Assembly (NCBI GenBank): GCA_002360295.1
Contig: DEQI01000144.1
Span: 6,257-13,190 of the forward strand
DNA from: Planococcaceae bacterium UBA3370
GTDB taxonomy: Bacteria > Bacillota > Bacilli > Bacillales_A > Planococcaceae
Reading direction: 5' to 3'
Length of the DNA: 6,934 bases
The notes beneath the pieces are model-generated. The model searched no databases. It was given only the letters and a program-made list of their open reading frames with translations, and had not been told where the DNA came from. Positions within the stretch are counted from its first letter, which is position 1. Each line of letters starts with the position of its first letter. This document shows positions 1 to 5,587 of the stretch, one piece after another. The position numbers and the translations under genes are program-made.

Positions 1-194
1 CGAGTTTGTGTATCACATACTCCAGTATCCAATGATGGAACTACTGAAATTAAACGCACTTTCCCTTCTGAATCTTTTAATGTAACTGGCGATAAATCAT
101 TTGCTAGTACAGTAAAGTTAGGAGCTTGATCTCCTATTTTTACTTCGTTTCCGATTAATGTGACTGGACCATTTTTAAATGTAATGTTTACCAT
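1..194 (-). CDS. tpx: Thiol peroxidase Tpx, N-terminal part (runs off left edge)
   Basis: This is an atypical 2-Cys peroxiredoxin that reduces hydrogen peroxide and organic hydroperoxides in the cytoplasm, using thioredoxin as reductant. The reverse strand reads from an ATG at 194 to the window edge, giving 64 residues. They begin [20 protein letters not shown] and continue with the family's [19 protein letters not shown] stretch at about residues 21-39. The TGVCDTQT motif near residues 57-64 carries the peroxidatic cysteine at residue 60, which agrees with the family position. The resolving cysteine and roughly 100 further residues would lie outside the window. The start is supported by AGAGGAGG placed 8 nt upstream and by the typical N terminus. 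The gene has its own promoter at 222-251 and is separated from the upstream ligase gene by a terminator, so it is probably transcribed independently. In B. subtilis tpx belongs to the Spx disulfide-stress regulon; an Spx site cannot be recognised here by eye. Confidence 0.95.
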   Translation of the reverse strand, partial: MVNITFKNGPVTLIGNEVKIGDQAPNFTVLANDLSPVTLKDSEGKVRLISVVPSLDTGVCDTQT

Positions 195-221
195 GAACAA
201 CGCCTCCTCTATTATTAACTA

Positions 222-251
222 ATCTTACTAAATTAATGTAATTGTTTGCAA
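222..251 (-). promoter_or_regulatory. SigA-type promoter of tpx
   Basis: On the minus strand a -35 hexamer TTGCAA (246-251) is followed after 18 bp by TAAGAT (222-227). These match the vegetative consensus at 4 of 6 and 5 of 6 positions. The -10 lies 27 bp upstream of the tpx start codon, leaving a short leader that carries a good SD sequence. The rest of 252-386 shows no gene or strong hairpin. Confidence 0.55.
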
Positions 252-386
252 CTCACATAGCTCGGTAAATCTACATTTCATGATAGAAAATCTAGAAATA
301 TAGTATTGTATTGGCTCTTAACGATCACTTCCTAATTAAATTCGCTGTCACCTTCATACTTTATCTCACAAATAATCAAAACATAC

Positions 387-421
387 AAAAAAACGCGCTT
401 CGCTAAAAAAACGAAATGCGC
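387..421 (-). terminator. Rho-independent terminator after the acyl-CoA ligase gene
   Basis: Reading on the minus strand, GCGC (418-421) and TTCG (412-415) form the 5' arm with a two-base AT bulge. They pair with CGAA (399-402) and GCGC (395-398), and the loop is T-rich. A run of seven T residues (387-393) follows. It begins 23 bp beyond the ligase stop codon and is oriented to stop that transcript before tpx. Confidence 0.75.
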
Positions 422-443
422 TTTCAATTTCCTGGGTAATATT

Positions 444-2027
444 CTATAAAAATTGTTTTTTCTGTTCATTCTGACGTAATTCTACACGACGTATTTTGCC
501 AGAAATCGTTTTAGGCAATTCCTCTAAAAATTCAATTGATCGAGGATATTTATATGGTGCTGTTAAAGTTTTCACATGATTTTGTAATTCTTGAATAATG
601 GTTGAACTATTTTTTTGAGCAGGATCGCGTAATACAACAAAAGCTTTAACTATACTTCCACGAACTGGATCAGGACTTGCTACTACAGCACATTCACGTA
701 CTGCTGGATGTTTTACGAGTGCATCTTCAACTTCAAAAGGTCCAATTGTATAGCCCGATGATATGATAATGTCATCTCCACGCCCTTCAAACCAAAAATA
801 ACCATCCTCATCTTTACGAGCACGATCGCCGGTAATAAACCAATCGCCGCGGAATTGCATTTGCGTCCGTTCAAGATCTTTAAAATAGCCTTTAAATAAT
901 GCTGGTGTGGATTTATGGACAGCAATATCTCCAACAATCCCTTCTTCAACAGGTATACCATTGTCATCAATTATTTCAACATAGTTACCTGGAGTTGGTT
1001 TTCCCATTGAACCTGGGCGAGGCTCCATTCCTACTAATGTCCCCACTAATAAGGTATTTTCAGTTTGCCCGTATCCATCACGTACTTGAACATTAAATTC
1101 ACGAAGAAAAGTATCGATGACTTCGCGGTTTAATGGCTCCCCTGCGGATACCGCATCATGTAATGCAGTTAAATTAAAATCACTTAAATGCTCAGACTTG
1201 GCCATCATTCGATATTCAGTAGGCGTACAGCACAATACATTAATTTGATAATCTTGTAATAATGTTAAATACTTTTCAGCTTCAAATTTCCCCATATAAA
1301 CAAATGCCGTTGCTCCACTACCTAATGCCGCTAAAAACGGACTCCATATCCACTTTTGCCACCCTGGAGCTGCAGTGGCCCACATCATATCACCTTCACG
1401 CACGCCTAGCCAGCTTTCTGCAGCTGTACGAAGATGGGCAAAGCCCCAGCTATGTGGATGAACCGCGCCTTTCGGATTTCCTGTTGTGCCACTTGTGTAC
1501 GCAATAAATGCAGTATCAATTGCTCTAACTTCCTCTCCTACAAAGGCTTTTTCTTTAAGTTTTGCCTCCTCTATAAGTGCAATCCAAGGTGTATGTGCCT
1601 GCCCAATAACGAATAAAGATAAACCTTCTAAATGATTCACTTCATCAAATTCAGAAATATACTGCTCGTTTGCTACAATTGCTTTCGCTTCTGCATGAAC
1701 AATACGATAATCAATGTCTTTTGCACGTAATAATTCAGAGCTCGGGATAATGGCTAATCCTGCTTTTAATGCACCAATATACGTAATATACGCTTCAAGT
1801 GAGCGCGGTACCATTACAAGTATGACATCCCCTTTTTTAAGCCCGTTATGCTTAAATACATTCGCTATTTGATTTGCTCTCTCTATAAGCTCAATATATG
1901 TAATTTCTTCGGTTTCACCGTCTTCATGATGTATTAGCAACGCTTTTTTATTCCCATGTGCATGCTTTTCAATTTCATCAATTAAGTTGTAAATTGGCGG
2001 TGCTACAAACTGTTCATAATTCATCAT
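444..2027 (-). CDS. mbcS: AMP-forming acyl-CoA ligase, MbcS/YtcI type
   Basis: This 527-residue ANL-superfamily enzyme should activate a carboxylic acid to an acyl-adenylate and then to an acyl-CoA in the cytosol. Visible motifs are the AMP-binding loop YTSGTTGNPKG (177-187), WATAAPGW near 216-223, the YGQTE adenine/ATP motif (319-323) and the GDWFITGD motif (394-401). The hinge and medium-chain-type stretch GRGDDIIISSGYTIGPFEVE spans 415-434, and PKTISGK (505-511) carries the C-terminal catalytic lysine, K511. All core residues look intact. The SSGYTIGPFEVE wording and the place beside sspA point to the B. subtilis ytcI/staphylococcal mbcS group. MbcS activates branched short-chain acids such as 2-methylbutyrate and isobutyrate, which serve as precursors of branched membrane lipids. 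That substrate is inferred from family; other short or medium-chain acids are possible. Two adjacent ATG codons (2027 and 2024) compete as start. The SD spacing, 5 versus 8 nt, slightly favours the second. The gene is monocistronic, with its own promoter and terminator. Confidence 0.88.
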   Translation of the reverse strand: MMNYEQFVAPPIYNLIDEIEKHAHGNKKALLIHHEDGETEEITYIELIERANQIANVFKHNGLKKGDVILVMVPRSLEAYITYIGALKAGLAIIPSSELLRAKDIDYRIVHAEAKAIVANEQYISEFDEVNHLEGLSLFVIGQAHTPWIALIEEAKLKEKAFVGEEVRAIDTAFIAYTSGTTGNPKGAVHPHSWGFAHLRTAAESWLGVREGDMMWATAAPGWQKWIWSPFLAALGSGATAFVYMGKFEAEKYLTLLQDYQINVLCCTPTEYRMMAKSEHLSDFNLTALHDAVSAGEPLNREVIDTFLREFNVQVRDGYGQTENTLLVGTLVGMEPRPGSMGKPTPGNYVEIIDDNGIPVEEGIVGDIAVHKSTPALFKGYFKDLERTQMQFRGDWFITGDRARKDEDGYFWFEGRGDDIIISSGYTIGPFEVEDALVKHPAVRECAVVASPDPVRGSIVKAFVVLRDPAQKNSSTIIQELQNHVKTLTAPYKYPRSIEFLEELPKTISGKIRRVELRQNEQKKQFL

Positions 2028-2032
2028 TTAGT

Positions 2033-2039
2033 CCCCCTT
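2033..2039 (-). promoter_or_regulatory. Ribosome binding site of the acyl-CoA ligase gene
   Basis: AAGGGGG on the minus strand is a wobble version of AAGGAGG. It lies 5 nt before the ATG at 2027 and 8 nt before the ATG at 2024. The 8-nt spacing equals that seen for tpx and sspA here, so translation may begin with MNYEQF rather than MMNYEQF. Confidence 0.6.
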
Positions 2040-2057
2040 AAATTTAATTCTAATTCA

Positions 2058-2086
2058 ATTATAAAGGTCTAAATTTGATTTTTCAA
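2058..2086 (-). promoter_or_regulatory. SigA-type promoter of the acyl-CoA ligase gene
   Basis: On the minus strand TTGAAA (2081-2086) and a consensus TATAAT (2058-2063) are separated by exactly 17 bp. This is the best vegetative promoter in the window. The -10 ends 30 bp upstream of the start codon. The -35 sits at the centre of an inverted repeat (2077-2093), which suggests negative control. Confidence 0.8.
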
Positions 2087-2092
2087 AAAAAT
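2078..2092 (-). promoter_or_regulatory. Possible CodY box over the -35 of the acyl-CoA ligase promoter
   Basis: The minus-strand 15-mer ATTTTTTTGAAAAAT matches the CodY consensus AATTTTCWGAAAATT at 12 of 15 positions. It is the core of a perfect inverted repeat with 7-bp arms (2077-2083 and 2087-2093) and a 3-bp centre. It covers the -35 hexamer, a typical place for repressor binding. CodY senses branched-chain amino acids and GTP, which fits a gene for branched-acid activation. The caveat is that AT-rich intergenic DNA often gives three-mismatch matches. Confidence 0.4.
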
Positions 2093-2124
2093 CTAATATT
2101 TTTTCGCATATTCAAAATGGATAA

Positions 2125-2161
2125 GGAAAAAATAAAAGCTAGTAGCAAAAATGCTACTAGC
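2125..2161 (-). terminator. Strong Rho-independent terminator of sspA
   Basis: GCTAGTAGCA and TGCTACTAGC form a perfect 10-bp stem (2138-2147 with 2152-2161) around a 4-nt loop. On the minus strand it is followed at once by TTTTATTTTTT (2127-2137). It begins 20 bp after the sspA stop codon and insulates the ligase promoter from transcription coming through sspA. Confidence 0.93.
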
Positions 2162-2181
2162 CCTAAAGGTCCTAACAATGA

Positions 2182-2382
2182 TTATTGATTAGTTCCTTTT
2201 AATTGTTGTTCAGCCATGGCTACTAAACGTTTTGTAATTTCGCCACCTACTGAACCGTTTGCACGAGAAGAAGCATCTGGTCCAAGTTGAACACCGAACT
2301 CTTGTGCAATTTCGTATTTCATTTGATCAATCGCTTGTTGTGCACCTGGCACGTAAAGTTTGTTTGAACTGTTGTTTGTCAT
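2182..2382 (-). CDS. sspA: Alpha/beta-type small acid-soluble spore protein
   Basis: This 66-residue protein belongs to the family that coats DNA in the dormant spore, holding it in an A-like form and protecting it from UV, heat and chemicals. It is then degraded at germination to supply amino acids. The family signature is complete. [12 protein letters not shown] (23-34) contains the site where the germination protease GPR cuts, expected between E24 and I25. [15 protein letters not shown] (40-54) is the hallmark DNA-binding segment. Length is normal for the family (about 60-72). The start at 2382 is chosen because an upstream in-frame ATG at 2403 would translate the SD sequence as HKEVRE. 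AAGGAGGTG lies 7-8 nt before the ATG at 2382. A SigG-like promoter precedes the gene and a strong terminator follows it. Placement beside thiI and the ytcI-type ligase matches sspA of B. subtilis; a paralogue such as sspB cannot be excluded by sequence alone. Confidence 0.96.
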   Translation of the reverse strand: MTNNSSNKLYVPGAQQAIDQMKYEIAQEFGVQLGPDASSRANGSVGGEITKRLVAMAEQQLKGTNQ

Positions 2383-2388
2383 CTCTCT

Positions 2389-2397
2389 CACCTCCTT
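2389..2397 (-). promoter_or_regulatory. Ribosome binding site that fixes the sspA start
   Basis: AAGGAGGTG on the minus strand is complementary to the 16S rRNA tail over its whole length. Its GGAGG core lies 8 nt upstream of the ATG at 2382. It excludes the longer reading from 2403, which would begin upstream of this site and translate through it. Confidence 0.92.
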
Positions 2398-2414
2398 GTG
2401 CAATTAGAATGCTC

Positions 2415-2444
2415 AAGGATGAATTTTTAATACACAAAAATTCA
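2415..2444 (-). promoter_or_regulatory. SigG-like forespore promoter of sspA
   Basis: On the minus strand TGAATT (2439-2444) and CATCCTT (2415-2421) are separated by 17 bp. The forespore SigG consensus is about TGAATA, 17-18 bp, CATANTA; the match is 5 of 6 at -35 and partial at -10. The spacing to the SD leaves a leader of roughly 25 nt. A SigG promoter is expected for an alpha/beta SASP gene, which raises confidence beyond the motif alone. Confidence 0.6.
2420..2444. repeat. Perfect 9-bp inverted repeat inside the sspA promoter
   Basis: TGAATTTTT (2420-2428) and AAAAATTCA (2436-2444) are exact reverse complements around a 7-nt centre. The repeat runs from the -35 hexamer to the first two bases of the -10 on the minus strand. 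No T run follows on that strand, so it is unlikely to be the terminator of thiI. It could be an operator, or partly a by-product of the TGAAT and ATTCAT promoter wording. Confidence 0.7.
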
Positions 2445-2480
2445 GAGGTAAAATGTTCTTACAAACAAACTTAATTACCA

Positions 2481-3689
2481 TTATAGTAAATCGGCAAATT
2501 TATCTACTTCGATTTTCTTTTCTGGTAAAATGTGTACTTCACGATTTTTAACAGCACGTTCAATGTATTCATCAAATTCAGTGAAGCTTTCATAATAAGT
2601 TACTTTTTCTAACTTCGGCTTCGTTTTTGGACTAGCAGGAGTGAAAATTGTACAGCAATCCTCGTATGGCTGAATAGACGTTTCATAAGTACCAATGCGT
2701 TCAGCCATACTAATAATATCTAATTTATCCGCTGCAATTAAAGGACGTAAAATCGGTGTACTTGTTACATCATTAATTGCCGTTAAGCTTTCTAATGTTT
2801 GTGATGCAACCTGTCCTAAGCTTTCGCCAGTAACGATAGCAAGTGCACCAATTTCTTCACGTACTTTATCAGCTATTTTTAACATCATACGACGTGTGGA
2901 CGTCATTGTCATATTTTCCGGTACACGCTCTTTAATCAATACTTGAATTTCTGTAAAAGGAATAATATGCAATCTTATATTTGCACCAAATTTCGTTAGC
3001 TCATTTGCTAAATCCTTGACTTTTTGCAATGAATTTTCGCTTGTATATGGTGGGCTGAAAAAGTGAATGGCTTCTAATCGAACACCGCGCTTCATCATTA
3101 AATAACCAGCAACCGGACTATCAATTCCACCTGATAACATAAGCAACGATTTACCATTGGAACCAACAGGCATCCCGCCTGCACCTTGAATGACCTGTGC
3201 CATCATATAAATGGCATCATGTCTTACTTCAATTCGTAATTCAACATCTGGTTTTCGTACTTGGACAGTTAAATTTTGATAATTACGAAGCACTGTGCCT
3301 CCGATTTCACGTTGGATTGCGTGCGAATCCAATGGGAACGTTTTATCGGTACGGCGAACTTCTACTTTAAATGTAAGCTCAGAGTCTTTATACTGCTCCA
3401 TTATTTTTATCGCAAGCTCTTTCATTGCATCTATATCCTTACTGCAGGCAGCAACAGGGCTAAACGATTGTATGCCAAAAACCTCTGGCAAACGAGTCAT
3501 TAATTGCTCAAGCTTTTGCTCATTTTCGATTTCAATAAACATTCGATCTCGCTCTGCTCGTATGTTTAATGGCAATAAATCAGCAAATGAGTAGCGAATA
3601 TTTTCACGTAGACGACGAATAAAATCATTTTTATTTCGTCCTTTTGTCGATAATTCACCATAACGTATTAATATTTCTTTAAAAATCAT
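2481..3689 (-). CDS. thiI: tRNA 4-thiouridine synthase ThiI (tRNA sulfurtransferase)
   Basis: ThiI adenylates uridine 8 of tRNA and replaces its oxygen with sulfur, forming 4-thiouridine, a near-UV sensor and tRNA stabiliser. The 402-residue protein has an N-terminal ferredoxin-like part beginning MIFKEILIRYGELSTKGRNK and a THUMP RNA-binding domain at roughly residues 60-165. A PP-loop ATPase domain follows, with SGGIDSPVAGYLMMKRG at 186-202. A cysteine pair, DCCT (344-347), lies where the family keeps its catalytic cysteine (Cys344 in E. coli). There is no C-terminal rhodanese domain, unlike the roughly 480-residue E. coli enzyme; this is the usual Bacillus form. In B. subtilis the missing domain is bypassed by direct sulfur transfer from NifZ, encoded immediately upstream here. 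The ATG overlaps the nifZ stop as ATGA, with AAAGGAG inside the nifZ end, so translation is probably coupled. No clear terminator follows before sspA. Confidence 0.96.
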   Translation of the reverse strand: MIFKEILIRYGELSTKGRNKNDFIRRLRENIRYSFADLLPLNIRAERDRMFIEIENEQKLEQLMTRLPEVFGIQSFSPVAACSKDIDAMKELAIKIMEQYKDSELTFKVEVRRTDKTFPLDSHAIQREIGGTVLRNYQNLTVQVRKPDVELRIEVRHDAIYMMAQVIQGAGGMPVGSNGKSLLMLSGGIDSPVAGYLMMKRGVRLEAIHFFSPPYTSENSLQKVKDLANELTKFGANIRLHIIPFTEIQVLIKERVPENMTMTSTRRMMLKIADKVREEIGALAIVTGESLGQVASQTLESLTAINDVTSTPILRPLIAADKLDIISMAERIGTYETSIQPYEDCCTIFTPASPKTKPKLEKVTYYESFTEFDEYIERAVKNREVHILPEKKIEVDKFADLL

Positions 3690-4843
3690 AAAACTGTTTC
3701 TCCTTTTAGTTCCTTCATTACTTTCGTAAATACTTCTTTAAATGCAGCAATATCGGCGTCCGTAGTTTGGGCTCCAAAGCTTAAACGCAGTACACCTTTT
3801 GTGAATGCTTTATGAACATTTAATGCTTCTACTACATGGCTCATTTTCGTTTGTTTTGATGAACATGCGCTAGAAGTCGAAACGATAATTCCTTGTTTTT
3901 GCAACGCATTAATTAATATTTCACCTTTTAAATCTTTAACACTGAAGGATAATATATGGGCTGCACCTTCTTCTGTAGATAGCACATGAATATGTCCATC
4001 AAAAGTACGCAAAAAGGCATGTAAGTCAGTTGACCATTTTTTATATTGTTGGGCTTTTTCAGGCATTGTTTCGATCGCGATTCGTGCTGCCTTAGCTAAG
4101 GCAACTGCTTGCGGTACAGCAACTGTCCCACTGCGCAAGCCAAATTCTTGGCCACCCCCGACAATATAAGGGGCAATCGGCATATGTTTACGGAAGGCAA
4201 TAACACCAGAGCCTTTCAATGCATGAATTTTATGCCCTGAAATAGAAATAATATCTGGTCCTTGATCACCATTAAAGGCAATAGGCAACTTGCCAAAGCT
4301 TTGAACTGCATCGACATGAAATACTGCACGACTTTGCATATGAATAATTTCTGCCGCTTCCTTAATTGGCTGTATAGCGCCCATTTCATTATTCACATGC
4401 ATAATACTAACTAAAATCGTATCTTTACGTACTTTTTCACGTAATTCCTCTAATGAAATTACGCCTGCGTCATTAACCGATAAATATTCAACTTCATAAC
4501 CCTCTTCAGCTAAACGCTGGACAGATTGTAAAACGGATGGATGTTCAATGACAGTCGTTAAAATATGCTTGCCCTTATGCGTACTTATTTTCGCTGTACC
4601 AAAAATAGCAAAATTATTTGACTCTGTCCCACCTGCTGTAAAAATGACTTCCTTTGCTTCTGTCTTTAGTATACCCGCAATTTGTTCACGAGCGCGGGTT
4701 AATAATGCGTTTGACTCGACTCCAGCCGCATGAATGGATGCTGGATTAGCAAAATACGTCTCATTTACTTGGACAAATGTGTTCAACACTTCTTTATGCG
4801 GCTTTGTTGTTGCACTGTTGTCTAAATAAACTATATCTTTCAT
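3686..4843 (-). CDS. nifZ: Cysteine desulfurase NifZ (NifS/IscS family, sulfur donor to ThiI)
   Basis: This PLP enzyme (class V aminotransferase fold) releases sulfur from L-cysteine as a protein persulfide, leaving alanine. The 385 residues start MKDIVYLDNSATTKP, the usual N terminus. GGTESNN (71-77) and HVDAVQSFGK (176-185) bind cofactor. SGHKIHALKG (202-211) supplies the Schiff-base lysine K205, and STSSACSS (322-329) carries the persulfide cysteine C327 in a short, IscS-like active-site loop. Length is normal. The 4-bp overlap with thiI identifies it as the dedicated NifZ-type desulfurase for tRNA thiolation rather than the SufS or YrvO types, as known in B. subtilis. The start is fixed by the conserved N terminus, but its SD is poor: GAAAGAG (4857-4863) lies 13 nt away. 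No convincing SigA promoter was recognised in the 216-bp gap to the divergent ykuS gene, although transcription must begin there or further upstream. Confidence 0.94.
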   Translation of the reverse strand: MKDIVYLDNSATTKPHKEVLNTFVQVNETYFANPASIHAAGVESNALLTRAREQIAGILKTEAKEVIFTAGGTESNNFAIFGTAKISTHKGKHILTTVIEHPSVLQSVQRLAEEGYEVEYLSVNDAGVISLEELREKVRKDTILVSIMHVNNEMGAIQPIKEAAEIIHMQSRAVFHVDAVQSFGKLPIAFNGDQGPDIISISGHKIHALKGSGVIAFRKHMPIAPYIVGGGQEFGLRSGTVAVPQAVALAKAARIAIETMPEKAQQYKKWSTDLHAFLRTFDGHIHVLSTEEGAAHILSFSVKDLKGEILINALQKQGIIVSTSSACSSKQTKMSHVVEALNVHKAFTKGVLRLSFGAQTTDADIAAFKEVFTKVMKELKGETVL

Positions 4844-5006
4844 ATATATTCACACACTCTTTCAAGACATTAATTTAACGGTATTTATCATATCGTAATA
4901 TCCCACGTTTTACTATAAACATTTATTTGCAATCCTATTTAGCCACCTAAGTTAGCTTGTACTTTATAGCTTATCCAATCATTTACTGTTAGAAAAATGA
5001 TTTCAG

Positions 5007-5037
5007 TGAATAATTAGCAATCCTATAAGACACATTA
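5007..5037 (+). promoter_or_regulatory. Candidate SigG-like promoter of ykuS
   Basis: TGAATA (5007-5012) is a perfect SigG -35. After 18 bp it is followed by CACATTA (5031-5037), one mismatch from CATNNTA. Against this, the -10 ends only 5 bp before the SD at 5043, so the predicted start of transcription would fall within the SD. An alternative vegetative reading, TTTCAG (5002-5006 region) with TATAAG (5024-5029), has a poor -35. Confidence 0.25.
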
Positions 5038-5042
5038 CATTT

Positions 5043-5048
5043 AGGAGG
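5043..5048 (+). promoter_or_regulatory. Ribosome binding site that fixes the ykuS start
   Basis: AGGAGG, within a longer TTAGGAGGTGG, lies 11 nt upstream of the ATG at 5060. A longer reading from the GTG at 5048 overlaps this element and has no SD of its own, so the ATG is preferred. Confidence 0.85.
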
Positions 5049-5059
5049 TGGAAGAATAC

Positions 5060-5305
5060 ATGTCTAGAATAATTGGTGTTGAACAATCATTAACAAACGT
5101 TGAAGATGCTTTAAAAGCAAAGGGATATGAAGTGATTCAACTTCGTAATGAAGAAGATGCAAAACAATGTGATGCTTGTGTAATCACAGGGCAAGACAAA
5201 GATGTGATGGGAATTAGTGATCCTGTCATTGCTGGACCAGTCATAGATGCGAACGGTCTAACTGCTGACGAAGTCACTCAACGTATAGACAAATATTTCA
5301 ACTAA
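5060..5305 (+). CDS. ykuS: YkuS/UPF0180 family small protein of unknown function
   Basis: This 81-residue soluble protein begins [18 protein letters not shown]. It continues with a GYEVIQL strand (22-28) and then [16 protein letters not shown] (37-52), the conserved core of the UPF0180 family. This core holds a CxxC pair at C37 and C40. The C terminus is a predicted helix after NGLTADEV. Length equals that recalled for B. subtilis YkuS (81 residues). No signal peptide or membrane segment is present. The biochemical role is unknown. The two cysteines could bind metal or be redox active, but nothing in the sequence proves it. It is the only plus-strand gene here, divergent from nifZ and convergent with ezrA, with its own terminator, so it is probably monocistronic. 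In B. subtilis this position between nifZ and ezrA is, from memory, occupied by braB, and ykuS lies elsewhere. Confidence 0.85.
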   Translation: MSRIIGVEQSLTNVEDALKAKGYEVIQLRNEEDAKQCDACVITGQDKDVMGISDPVIAGPVIDANGLTADEVTQRIDKYFN

Positions 5306-5312
5306 TGTACAA

Positions 5313-5358
5313 GGTGCTTTCGCTAAAGTTTTATTTGACTTTACGATAGCATCTTTTT
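5313..5358 (+). terminator. Rho-independent terminator of ykuS
   Basis: GGTGCTTTCGCTAAAGT (5313-5329) pairs with ACTTTACGATAGCATC (5338-5353) across an 8-nt loop. The stem has one G-U wobble, one T-T mismatch and one bulged C. Five T residues follow (5354-5358). It starts 8 bp after the ykuS stop codon and is oriented with that gene. Confidence 0.8.
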
Positions 5359-5457
5359 CTTATCCTTCATAGCATTTAGTATACTCTATATATGCTTGAT
5401 CTTCACAGCTGATAAAGATGAAATAAATAAAGTGACAGATTGGCTTTGTATACATGT

Positions 5458-5500
5458 CTAAAAATAAAAACAGCCAATTCCCTCAGAGAACATCAGGGCT
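5458..5500 (-). terminator. Possible second, weak terminator beyond ezrA
   Basis: On the minus strand AGCC (5497-5500) can pair with GGCT (5472-5475), or alternatively CCCT with AGGG inside it. This is followed by GTTTTTATTTTTAG (5458-5471). The T-rich tail is convincing and the stem is not. It could be a backup terminator for ezrA read-through or a chance structure. The surrounding gap 5359-5517 shows no supportable gene. Confidence 0.3.
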
Positions 5501-5514
5501 ACTTTTCAAATATG

Positions 5515-5555
5515 ATCATAAGAAAACCACCTGCACATCAAAATGCGCGGTGGTT
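5515..5555 (-). terminator. Rho-independent terminator of ezrA
   Basis: On the minus strand AACCACCGCGCAT (5543-5555) pairs with ATGTGC plus GGTGGTT (5525-5538) around a 4-nt loop, with one bulged base. TTTTCTTATG follows. One G-U pair formed on the minus strand becomes an A-C mismatch on the plus strand, so the structure evolved for leftward transcription. It lies 32 bp beyond the ezrA stop codon. Confidence 0.8.
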
Positions 5556-5587
5556 ATACATTCTTATATATTAGCTAAGTGTTAGAC

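Larger units (their letters stand above)
4844..5059. other. Divergent intergenic region between nifZ and ykuS
   Basis: This AT-rich gap of 216 bp must hold the promoters of the nifZ-thiI operon (leftward) and of ykuS (rightward). For nifZ I see only weak -10-like words on the minus strand, such as TATGAT and TATAGT, without an acceptable -35. The 10-mer GCAATCCTAT occurs twice in direct orientation, at 4929-4938 and 5017-5026. No T-box, TPP-riboswitch or strong hairpin is visible. Confidence 0.6.

Noticed and set aside
2182..2403. Longer SspA beginning at the ATG at 2403
   Set aside because: The extra residues HKEVRE are the translation of the SD sequence; the family N terminus fits the ATG at 2382.
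3295..3594. Plus-strand open frames inside thiI, including one of 99 codons
   Set aside because: They lie wholly within the well-supported thiI frame, lack SD sequences and have unnatural composition; the same holds for the plus-strand frames within the ligase, sspA, nifZ and ezrA.
4844..5059. TPP riboswitch or T-box leader upstream of nifZ-thiI
   Set aside because: No conserved riboswitch core words or leader terminator can be seen, and ThiI of this type mainly serves tRNA thiolation.
5048..5305. YkuS beginning at the GTG at 5048
   Set aside because: That GTG overlaps the SD itself and has no site of its own; the family begins around MxRIGVE, matching the ATG at 5060.
5339..5459. Forty-codon open stretch on the plus strand (ending TADKDEINKVTDWLCIHV) after ykuS
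   Set aside because: It has no ATG start and no SD, overlaps the ykuS terminator, and I recognise no family; a gene remnant is possible but unsupported.
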